DNA of 64,000 nucleotides, from NCBI RefSeq assembly GCF_014648875.1, contig NZ_BMRY01000007.1, positions 310,001 through 374,000 of the forward strand, in the 5' to 3' direction. The translations under genes and the position numbers were made by a program. This stretch comes from Streptomyces parvus (GTDB taxonomy: Bacteria > Actinomycetota > Actinomycetes > Streptomycetales > Streptomycetaceae). The notes beneath the pieces were generated by a model, which saw only the letters and a list, made by a program, of their open reading frames with translations, ran no database searches and was not told the origin of the DNA. Numbering within the stretch: the stretch's first letter is position 1; each line of letters begins with the position of its first letter. This document shows, one piece after another, positions 43,901 to 51,412 of the stretch.

Positions 43901-46188
43901 CGTTCCGGGCGGTCGAGGAGTACACGGGGCCCTCGTCGCGGCAGATGAGTGAGGAGGCCGTCGCCCGGGTCCTGCCCGAGGTGTCCGACGTACGCCTCCT
44001 CGCGGGCGTCACCGCGCTCGTGCGGAACGCGGTGGACCGGGCCGTCGCGGTCGCCCAGTACCTGGAACCGCCCGCACCCGCGCAGCCGGTCACGCCCCGC
44101 AACACGGCACGCACCCAGGGCATGTTCTTCGACCACGAGCCCGAGCACGGCGACGACACGACCCTGCGGGCCGCCACAGCCTGGGGCGCCGAGAAGATGC
44201 GCGGCTCCTGGTACGGAGGCGGACACCGGTGGACGGCGATCCGGCAGATCCTCGCCGTCAACCACGTCCTCGGCGGTGAGCCGGCCTTCGGCCCGGCCAC
44301 ACCGTCGAAGGTCCCTTTCACTCCCGTGGACGGCTGGCAGCGCGACGAGTACACGGTGCCCGGCGAAGGCACCACCTGGACCACCCTCCTCGACAAGCTG
44401 CCCGAACTGGCCTACCGGGCCGCTTCGGAGGCCACCTCCGCCGAGCACCGCGCAGGGCTCCTCGTGCTGCTGGAAGCGTTCGCAGCGGGCCCGCTGGCCG
44501 ACCCGGCCGGCACGGTCCGGCGGGTGGAGCTCGTCGAGCCGCTCGACACGGCCAACCCCGGGCGGAACGGACGCCCCGAGGCCGTGCACCGGATGGGGCA
44601 GGTCCTGCGCAAGGGCTCCCGCACCGTCGTGGTCCTGGCCGACCACGGCCGCAACTCCCGGGACGACGCCGCCCGCTGGCTCGCCCTCGACCACGATCCG
44701 ACCGGAGCCTTCGGACCCGTCCCCGGCTTCACCCTCGACCGCGAGCACGTCTACCGGCAGGGCATCGCCCGCGACCGGCTCACCCGGCTGACCGCCCTGG
44801 TACGGGAGAAGGGCGCGGCCCCCTGGCGTCCGGAGGCCGCCGAGGCGTTCCACACGGCCACCGGAATCGGCCCCCTCCAGGCCACCGCGCTGCTGTCGGC
44901 GGCCGTCGAGGAGCCCGGCGTCGAGGCGCTGGCCCTCCTCGGTGCGAAGACCCGCGCCTTCGAGGCGGCCCAGGACCGGCTGGACGCCCTGCCCCGCGAC
45001 GAACGGCACACCGTGCTCCGGGCGCTGCTGCCCGCGGACCCGTCCGAGCTGTGGTCCACTGGCCCCGACGTCCGGGCCGGGGCCGAGGCATGGCGCGAAC
45101 ACCTGGGCTCCCTCGTCCGCGTCCCCGAGGAACTGGACCTCGACCTCAGCGGCGCCACGGCCGCCTCCGTCGACCTGCTCCTCAACGCCGGCGCCCGCGG
45201 CTGGCTCGCCCACGGCACTCCCGTACCGGACGGCAGCACCCGCCCCGCCCTCCTCCGGGTGGGTGGGCGCGGCGCGGTCTCGAACGCCCTGACCGCCCTG
45301 CGCACCCTCGCGTACACGCTGCCGTACGGACACCCCCTGTGGGCTCATCTGCCCGTCGGCCTCGCGGCCCTGCGCAGCCGCCTCACGGACCCCGCACTGG
45401 TGCTGGACCTCGGTCTGGACTGGACCGAGTCGGGGGTCTCCCTCGGCACCGCGATCCGCGCTGCGCACGGCCTCCCGGAGTCCGGCGGGGCCGAGGCCGA
45501 CGGAATGGTCCGGGCCGGATCGGCCCTGCTCCTCGCCCCCGGTTACGGCGACAGCGAGAGGCTGCTGATCCGCCCGGCGGGCCTGGCGGGCCCCGACGAC
45601 CCGGCGTTCGGCCTGGTCGAGGGCATCGTCAGCCCGCACCGAACGAGCGACTTCCTCGCCCTGCGCGCCCTGCTGGGCCCGGAGGCCGACGCCCTGGCCT
45701 CGGCGGGCGTCCCCGACGGCTCCGCGCACCACCCGGCCCAGGACCCGACGCGAGCGGTGCCGGACCTGGTGGCCGAGGCGGCCGACGCCCTTGCCCTGAG
45801 CGCGGACGCCGCCGCGCTCTACCTGATGCTGCTCACCCTGCCCGACCCCACGGACCGCAACTGCGTCCGCTGGACCGAGTGGAAGCCGGCCCGGATCAAG
45901 AAGGCCCGCGCGGAACTCGCCGCCACCGACCTCGTCGTGGAGGCGAAGCGCTCCCGCGCCGGCCGCACCCTGTTCCTTCCCTGCGGCTGGCTGGAGCGCG
46001 GCGCCCCCGGGCTGCCGCTGGAGACCTGGAAGGAAAGCCTGTACCCCGTGGCGGGGTCCGCCCGGACTCTGCCCCACCTTCCCGTCCCCGCGCTGTACGC
46101 AGCCGCTTGGGCACGGGTCCGGGGCGGCGACGCCCCCGCCTTCGAAGAACTCAACACCCGCGCCACCCGGAAGGGCCGCCGCCGATGA
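40996..46188 (+). CDS. Giant uncharacterised protein (1,730 aa) of the MoxR/VWA operon
   Basis: This 1,730-residue protein has no signal peptide, no membrane segment and no catalytic motif that I recognise. The N-terminal 450 residues are helical; residues about 650-900 are beta-rich with many Gly and Trp (FRFVDGELLVIWWEDGKQRG, YWSHRPADVFTVGG), suggesting a propeller or repeat fold; the rest is mainly helical, with RTQGMFFDHEPEHGDD near 1,040 and an end rich in Arg/Lys. Translational overlaps with the DUF4132 and MoxR genes imply it is a stoichiometric part of the same machine, perhaps the scaffold or client-recognition subunit. Related actinobacterial proteins exist in the same gene order, from memory. 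Function unknown. Confidence 0.8.
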   Translation: MSITTNTEANTAATGSTALPAQNRGSGPAEARVASLLDAGAILPAGTTDRDDADTLTARTYTHTALGDRPVVRLVPGTLGEAEDLALEFLGLARTAEAPVVGQVRRETLGFPAWALVNDPANGHHALALVKDIERLGRQAKTRAGAAKEGFDELGTRLGRAVPHFLPTYYEQVARLFLQAENATYAASFFGKAREAERVHGLVVDEDRQRAVFLEFALAGALTVKALRQYVRDLVARLAPADAWAQFRRLLVERCAAGMPPYAALPQDVRTLVKAAGLDRESAERELVADLIGSPGVVRAPASFWATYGPALIALARADASVRARLLGFFPETFSENGRDTDGESGWLALLAESGAEELLTALPAASEPASSDSSGRLEAAVSPADWLARWEAYRRRNRASSGRSPRTLDLAARMTDRLRADGRPVELFQGRWQPTADLDLLDLCLASGVPVAEPDDEDTGRGQGRSHGFSLGQWLADDAPGRRDLAAVAGHPGFRDLLRRNTGGLGNGRGQRLSDAGMAKLAAHPVLSVLLREWLTGCAEQYTAARGLPGLRIALNKLSPFRAVVADVAPEAARLLEEHDVVPLLAATLRTGVLDELGWAALDETYAELAAEAATASRRGNNRSQNVGVTGAWPALILNTLERAVVVGPEGVLVRHTLRLPPSTDQWRTPAFRFVDGELLVIWWEDGKQRGYWSHRPADVFTVGGEQTPRWGRPSLSDEVCVPLPGGGRATGGKALHAGDTTLPPQRAVLADGTGHWREGHQGTRTVWLEYDPANGTHGRASLPAFLRSGVQDGTRLLAEHCQVLPLQPGLETTPFGTDGTVLGRWVRRTATEPGTAAPADGDRTVAGTPDGHTVTLPHPLPDGGSVVPLGALTLPGGSRPVAVLRHRSVEAHPADTDGTGGGLWSVGTDSSGGNDAAGTPYVPPTVYWHALRPRDAQGSAALRKLTEARAQELFDEVATAVARHLKAFRAVEEYTGPSSRQMSEEAVARVLPEVSDVRLLAGVTALVRNAVDRAVAVAQYLEPPAPAQPVTPRNTARTQGMFFDHEPEHGDDTTLRAATAWGAEKMRGSWYGGGHRWTAIRQILAVNHVLGGEPAFGPATPSKVPFTPVDGWQRDEYTVPGEGTTWTTLLDKLPELAYRAASEATSAEHRAGLLVLLEAFAAGPLADPAGTVRRVELVEPLDTANPGRNGRPEAVHRMGQVLRKGSRTVVVLADHGRNSRDDAARWLALDHDPTGAFGPVPGFTLDREHVYRQGIARDRLTRLTALVREKGAAPWRPEAAEAFHTATGIGPLQATALLSAAVEEPGVEALALLGAKTRAFEAAQDRLDALPRDERHTVLRALLPADPSELWSTGPDVRAGAEAWREHLGSLVRVPEELDLDLSGATAASVDLLLNAGARGWLAHGTPVPDGSTRPALLRVGGRGAVSNALTALRTLAYTLPYGHPLWAHLPVGLAALRSRLTDPALVLDLGLDWTESGVSLGTAIRAAHGLPESGGAEADGMVRAGSALLLAPGYGDSERLLIRPAGLAGPDDPAFGLVEGIVSPHRTSDFLALRALLGPEADALASAGVPDGSAHHPAQDPTRAVPDLVAEAADALALSADAAALYLMLLTLPDPTDRNCVRWTEWKPARIKKARAELAATDLVVEAKRSRAGRTLFLPCGWLERGAPGLPLETWKESLYPVAGSARTLPHLPVPALYAAAWARVRGGDAPAFEELNTRATRKGRRR

Positions 46189-47420
46189 CGAACGACACCA
46201 CGACCACACCGGACAGCTCCACGCCGGACAGCGCCACCGGAGGCGTCCCGGGCCAGGCGGCGGCGCCCGGCAACGAGCCACGGCAGATCACCCCGCCCGA
46301 GGACCGGTACGCCACCGAGCTGGCCTTCCTCGCCGCGCACGACTCCGGACCCCGACCGCCCGGCTGGCTGCTCACCCCCCGTGCCGTCGTCACTTTCGTG
46401 ATGGGCAGCGCGGGTGACGCACTGGCCCTGCCCAAGGGGGCCCGGCCCGGCGCCGGAGTGCCGCGCCGGCTGGTGATCGAGCAGAAGTTCGTCGGCGAAC
46501 GCGCCCTGGTCGAGCGGTGTGTGGTCACTCTCGCCGGGGAACGCGGACTGCTCCTCGTCGGCGAACCGGGCACCGCCAAGTCCATGCTGTCCGAGCTGCT
46601 GTCGGCGGCCGTCTGCGGGACCAGCGGGCTCACCGTGCAGGGCACTGCGGGCACCACCGAGGACCAGCTCAAGTACGGCTGGAACTATGCGCTGCTGCTT
46701 GCCCAGGGCCCCACCGAGCAGGCCCTCGTGCCGTCCCCGGTCCTCACCGCCATGACCCGGGGCGCCGTCGCCCGTGTCGAGGAGGTCACCCGCTGCCTGC
46801 CGGAGGTCCAGGACGCCCTCGTGTCCCTGCTCTCCGAGCGGCGGATCGCGGTCCCCGAACTGGCGGGCGGCGACGGCGCCCAGGTGCACGCGGCCCCCGG
46901 CTTCACCCTCATCGCCACCGCCAACCTCCGGGACAAGGGCGTCTCGGAGATGTCCGCCGCTCTGAAGCGGCGCTTCAACTTCGAGACCGTGGGCCCCATC
47001 GGCGACGTGGACGCCGAGACCGCGCTCGTCCGGCGCCAGTCCCGGGCCGCCGTCGAACGCGTGGGCGCCGCCTACCAGGTGGACGACGCGGTCCTCGAAG
47101 CCCTCGTCACCGCCTTCCGGGACCTGCGCGACGGCCGCTCCGTGGAGGGCTGGGAGGTCGAGCGCCCGTCCACGGTGATGAGCACGGCGGAGGCCGTCTC
47201 CGTCGCGGGCTCCCTGGGCCTGGCCGCCGCCTACTTCCCAGGGGACCGGGACGTGCTCTCCCTGCTGCCCGGCCATCTGCTCGGCGTCGTCCGCAAGGAC
47301 GACCCCGCCGACGCGGCACGGCTGCTGGGGTACTGGGACGGGCCGGTGCGCAGGCGCGCTGAGCAGGGTTCGGCCACCTGGCGGGCGCTGTGGGACCTGC
47401 GTTCGGTGCTGGAGAGCTGA
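46185..47420 (+). CDS. MoxR-type AAA+ ATPase (YehL-like)
   Basis: The 411-residue ATPase has Walker A GEPGTAKSMLSEL near residue 126, a Walker B region GAVARVEEVTRCLPEVQDALVSLLSERRI near 190-218 in which the usual D-E pair is V-E-E preceded by Arg, sensor 1 FTLIATANLRDKGVSEM near 243 and RRFNFETVGPI with the arginine finger position. MoxR proteins work as chaperone-like remodelers paired with VWA-domain partners. The next gene, 2 bases downstream, encodes such a partner. About 50 low-complexity residues precede the fold (TTTTPDSSTPDS). Its start overlaps the giant gene stop by 4 bp. Confidence 0.9.
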   Translation: MTNDTTTTPDSSTPDSATGGVPGQAAAPGNEPRQITPPEDRYATELAFLAAHDSGPRPPGWLLTPRAVVTFVMGSAGDALALPKGARPGAGVPRRLVIEQKFVGERALVERCVVTLAGERGLLLVGEPGTAKSMLSELLSAAVCGTSGLTVQGTAGTTEDQLKYGWNYALLLAQGPTEQALVPSPVLTAMTRGAVARVEEVTRCLPEVQDALVSLLSERRIAVPELAGGDGAQVHAAPGFTLIATANLRDKGVSEMSAALKRRFNFETVGPIGDVDAETALVRRQSRAAVERVGAAYQVDDAVLEALVTAFRDLRDGRSVEGWEVERPSTVMSTAEAVSVAGSLGLAAAYFPGDRDVLSLLPGHLLGVVRKDDPADAARLLGYWDGPVRRRAEQGSATWRALWDLRSVLES

Positions 47421-47422
47421 GG

Positions 47423-50400
47423 ATGAACGAAACGAACCTGGCCGGTGCCGGCACCGGGACGGGGACAACGGCGGTATCGACGGCGGAAGACGCCACCGCC
47501 GAGGCGCCGTCGGCCGCCGGTGCGTCCGCCGGTGCTCCCGTGCCGCCCGTGCAGGGCCCGGCGGGCGGACCGGCCACCGCGGAGGCCGCGGTGGCGGCCC
47601 TCGCGGCGGCCGGTCCCGGGGCGCCGTTCCTGATCGGGGTGCGCCACCACGCGCCCTCGCTGGCGGCGTCCCTGCCGGCCCTGCTGGACGCGGCGGCCCC
47701 CGACATCCTCCTCGTCGAACTGCCCGCGGAATTCCAGGCCTGGCTGGGCTGGCTCGCCCACGAGGAGACCGAGGCCCCGGTGGCGCTCGCCGCCGTGCCC
47801 GCCGACGGGCCCGGAGCCGGACCGGCGGGTGAACGGGGCCCGGCCTTCTACCCGTTCGCGGACTTCTCGCCCGAACTGGTGGCGCTGCGCTGGGCGGCGG
47901 AAAACGGCGTTCCGGCCGTGGCCTGCGATCTGCCCCTGGCCGACCGGGCGTGGGTGGAGGGCGGCGACGCCCCCGCCCCCGCTCCGGGCGCCGCCTCCGC
48001 ACCCGTGCCGGGTGAGGGACTCGGGCTGTCCACCGCACTCCGGTCCCGGCTCACCGGCCGGGACGGCGACGACCTGTGGGACCGGCTGGTGGAGACCCGG
48101 GCACCAGGTTCGACACCCGAGGCGCTCCGCCGTGCCGCCCTGCTCACCGGCTGGGCCCTGCGTTACGAGGCCGAGGCGCGGGGTGGGGTGCAGCGCACGG
48201 ACCTGGTCCGCGAGGCGTGCATGCGCGGCCACATCTCCCAGGCCCTGGCGAGCGGACGGCGGCCCGCCGTGGTGGTGGGCGCCTTCCACACCCCGGCGCT
48301 GTTGCCGGCGGCGGCGGGGGCGGGCGGGTCCGCCCGGAGCGCCGGACAGCCGGATTCGGCAGCGCCTGACCTGGCAGCCATGCCGGAGCCGGGAACGCAG
48401 GCCCCGGCAGCCACGCCGGAAACGGCAGCGCCCAGCCCGGGCACGGCGCTGGAACCGGCAGCATCGGACCCGGCCACCGTGCCGGAGCCGAGCGCGGGCA
48501 AGCACGCCGACGCCGCTGCGGGGGCGGCCGCGTGCACGGTCTCCCTGATCCCGTACACGTACCCCCTGCTCGACTCCCGCTCCGGCTACCCGGCCGGCAT
48601 CCGGGACCCGGAGTGGCAGCACACCGTCCTGGAGGCCGCCGGGGACCCGGCGGCGATCCACGAGGCGCTGGTCCGCACCGCCGTACGCCTCTGCGCCGCC
48701 CTGCGCGAACAGGGCCACCCCTATGGTCCGGCGGACGGCCGGGAGATCGTCCGGGTCGCCGGCGACCTGGCCCGGCTGCGCGACCTGCCCGCGCCGGGCC
48801 GCGGTGAACTCCTGGAGGCCGTGCAGACGGTGCTCGGGCGCGGCGAGACCTACGGCACGGGCCGCGCCGTCGCCCAGGCCCTCGAACGCGTCCTCGTCGG
48901 AGCCCGCACCGGACGGCCCGCACCCGCCGCTCCGCGCAGCGGGCTGAGCCCCGCAGTCGAGGCCGAGACCGCGGCACTCGCGCTCCCCGGCCCGCAGGAC
49001 GCGCACGAGAGGACACCGCGCGACCTCCGGCTCGACCCGGCACGCTCAGCCCTGGACCGCCGCCGCGAACTGCTGCTGCGCAGGCTGACCGTGTGTGGCA
49101 TCCCCTACGCGCAGGAGCAGGAGGTGACCGGCGCGGCGGGCGGCGAAGGGCTGACGACGCGCTGGCAGGTGCGGTGGACCCCCGCGACGGCCGCGATGCT
49201 CACCGCGGCCGGTGCCCGCGGCGTCACCCCGGCCCAGGCGGCCGAGGGCGTACTGCGCCAGCGCCACGCGGCCGAGCGCGCGGAGGGCGGTCCGACGGCC
49301 GCCCAGGTCGTCCGCGGCCTCGCGGCGGCCGCCGGGTGCGGGCTGCCCGCACCGGCCGACGAACGGCTGACTGAACTCGCGGCCGTGCTCCCCGCGAGCG
49401 GCACCCTTCCCGAACTCCTCGCCGGGCTCGACCTGCTGGACCGCATCGACGCGGGCCATTTGCCGGGCATGACCGAGCCCGAGGGCCTTGATGTCCGGCC
49501 CGACGGCCCCGGAGAACCGCCCGAAGGCTCCGAAGGTCCCGCGGCCCCGGACGCCGCCGCCCCTACCGCGAGGAAGGCCCGCATCGCGAACGCGGCGGAG
49601 CTGCTGACCGCCGCCGCGGTGCGTCAGGTCGAGGGCATGGCCGGCTCGGAGAAGCCGGAAGACGCCCGCGCACTGCTCGAACTGGCCCAGCGGGCCGACC
49701 GGCTGGGCGGTATCCGGCTCACCGACGCCCTCGCCCGGCTGGCCGCCGACGGCGCCCCGCTGATCGCCGCGGCCGCCGGTGCGGTCAGGGTGCTCACCGG
49801 CCACGACGGGGCCGAGGCCTTCGGGGAGCGCGTCGCCTCCTGGGTGGACGGAGCCGTGGACAGCGCCTCCCGGGCCACGCTCACCGCCCGCCTCTCCGGC
49901 GTTCTGACGGTCGCGGGCCCGCTCCTGACCGTCGGCGTCGGCGCCCTGGACCCCTTGCTGGACCGGGTCGTGGAGCTGGACGACTCCGCGTTCCTGGCCC
50001 GCCTGCCTGCCCTGCGCGGTGGCTTCGAGACCCTGAGCCCGGCCGCCCGGGACCGGCTGCTGGGCACCGTCGAGGAGCGGCTGGGCGAACGGGTGGACGA
50101 CCTCGACGCCGACGATCCGGCCGAACTGGCCCGCCGTACGGCCGCCGACCTCGTGGCCCGCGAACTGCTGACGGCGCTCGGCCTTCCGGTCACGGCGCCC
50201 GCCCACGACGACCGGCTCCCACCACCGCCCGGCCACCCCAACGACCCCGCGTCCGCGCCCCTCACCGAGGCTGCCCCCGCGCAGGCTCCCTCCCGTACCC
50301 TCGCGCCCGCCGACCGCTGGCGGCTCGTGCTCGGCCGGAGCGCCGACCGGCTGCCGCCCGGCGCCGCCCGCCTGGCGACCGCGCTGGACGAGCTCTACGG

Positions 50401-51412
50401 CGCGGGACACGGCGAGGGTTCCCGGGGCGGCCTTCCCGGCCGCGGCGGCTCCGGAGCGGGCGGCGGCCGGGAGCCGTCGTTCCCCGGCGTCCGCGAGTGG
50501 TCCGAGGAGCTGGCCGCGCTGTTCGGCCCCGGCGTCCGCGAAGAGGTCCTCGCAGCCGCGGCCGTGACAGGGCGGCAGGATGTCCTGGCCGAACTGGACC
50601 CGGCGGCGGCGACCCCCTCCGTCGAGCTGCTCCGGACGATCCTGCAGTACGCCGGCGGTCTTCCCGAGGCCCGCCTCGCGGCCCTCCGCCCGCTGGTGCG
50701 CCACCTGGTCGACGAACTGACCCGGCAGCTCGCCACCCGGCTGCGACCCGCGCTGACCGGTACGACGACGGCCCGGCCCACCCGCCGCCCCGGCGGCCGG
50801 CTGGACCTGCCGCGCACCCTGCGCGCCAATTTGGCCACCGCCCGCCGGACGGCCGACGGCACGATCCGGGTGATCCCCGAGAAGCCCGTCTTCCGCAGCC
50901 GCGCCCGCAGGTCGGCCGACTGGCGTCTGATCCTGGTCACCGACGTCTCCGGATCCATGGAAGCCTCCACGATCTGGTCCGCGCTGACCGCCTCCGTGCT
51001 CGCCGGGGTACCGACCCTGAGCACCCATTTCCTGGCGTTCTCCACGGAGGTCGTCGACCTCACCGGCCATGTGCGCGATCCCCTCTCCCTCCTGCTGGAA
51101 GTGAGCGTGGGCGGCGGGACGCACATCGCCGCCGGGCTCCGGCACGCCCGCGGCCTGATCGAGGTGCCCTCGCGCACCCTCGTCGTCGTCATCAGCGACT
51201 TCGAGGAGGGAGCACCGCTCGCCGGACTGCTGGCCGAGGTGCGGGCGCTGGTGAACACCGGCTGCCACGTCCTCGGGTGCGCGAGTCTCGACGACGCCGG
51301 CCGGCCCCGCTACTCGACGGGAGTCGCCGGGCAGCTCGTGGCCGCCGGGATGCCCGTGGCGGCCCTCAGCCCACTCGAACTGGCCCGCTGGATAGGGGAG
51401 AAGACCGCATGA
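47423..51412 (+). CDS. DUF5682 - VWA fusion protein (YehM + YehP-like)
   Basis: The 1,329-residue protein joins two parts that are separate in E. coli. The N-terminal DUF5682 region (about 55-760) begins FLIGVRHHAPSLAASLPALL and continues with DILLVELPAEFQ, PFADFSPELVALRWAAE and GAFHTPALL, with conserved His pair and acidic residues. The C-terminal VWA domain (about 1,165-1,329) has a complete MIDAS: DVSGSMEAS near 1,173, a Thr in VGGGTHIAAG and Asp in VVISDFEEG. An Ala/Pro/Glu-rich insert near 300-365 and a Gly-rich linker near 1,000-1,020 separate modules. It should be the metal-dependent partner that the MoxR ATPase acts on. Ends in a 4-bp overlap with the SWIM gene. Confidence 0.85.
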   Translation: MNETNLAGAGTGTGTTAVSTAEDATAEAPSAAGASAGAPVPPVQGPAGGPATAEAAVAALAAAGPGAPFLIGVRHHAPSLAASLPALLDAAAPDILLVELPAEFQAWLGWLAHEETEAPVALAAVPADGPGAGPAGERGPAFYPFADFSPELVALRWAAENGVPAVACDLPLADRAWVEGGDAPAPAPGAASAPVPGEGLGLSTALRSRLTGRDGDDLWDRLVETRAPGSTPEALRRAALLTGWALRYEAEARGGVQRTDLVREACMRGHISQALASGRRPAVVVGAFHTPALLPAAAGAGGSARSAGQPDSAAPDLAAMPEPGTQAPAATPETAAPSPGTALEPAASDPATVPEPSAGKHADAAAGAAACTVSLIPYTYPLLDSRSGYPAGIRDPEWQHTVLEAAGDPAAIHEALVRTAVRLCAALREQGHPYGPADGREIVRVAGDLARLRDLPAPGRGELLEAVQTVLGRGETYGTGRAVAQALERVLVGARTGRPAPAAPRSGLSPAVEAETAALALPGPQDAHERTPRDLRLDPARSALDRRRELLLRRLTVCGIPYAQEQEVTGAAGGEGLTTRWQVRWTPATAAMLTAAGARGVTPAQAAEGVLRQRHAAERAEGGPTAAQVVRGLAAAAGCGLPAPADERLTELAAVLPASGTLPELLAGLDLLDRIDAGHLPGMTEPEGLDVRPDGPGEPPEGSEGPAAPDAAAPTARKARIANAAELLTAAAVRQVEGMAGSEKPEDARALLELAQRADRLGGIRLTDALARLAADGAPLIAAAAGAVRVLTGHDGAEAFGERVASWVDGAVDSASRATLTARLSGVLTVAGPLLTVGVGALDPLLDRVVELDDSAFLARLPALRGGFETLSPAARDRLLGTVEERLGERVDDLDADDPAELARRTAADLVARELLTALGLPVTAPAHDDRLPPPPGHPNDPASAPLTEAAPAQAPSRTLAPADRWRLVLGRSADRLPPGAARLATALDELYGAGHGEGSRGGLPGRGGSGAGGGREPSFPGVREWSEELAALFGPGVREEVLAAAAVTGRQDVLAELDPAAATPSVELLRTILQYAGGLPEARLAALRPLVRHLVDELTRQLATRLRPALTGTTTARPTRRPGGRLDLPRTLRANLATARRTADGTIRVIPEKPVFRSRARRSADWRLILVTDVSGSMEASTIWSALTASVLAGVPTLSTHFLAFSTEVVDLTGHVRDPLSLLLEVSVGGGTHIAAGLRHARGLIEVPSRTLVVVISDFEEGAPLAGLLAEVRALVNTGCHVLGCASLDDAGRPRYSTGVAGQLVAAGMPVAALSPLELARWIGEKTA

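Noticed and set aside
40957..46281. A 1,774-residue open frame on the minus strand covering the whole giant gene
   Set aside because: It is the mirror of a high-GC gene: third-position bias leaves the antisense frame open. Its sequence is low complexity (Gly/Arg/Val/Gln), with no motifs, while the plus strand has coupled starts and recognisable neighbours.
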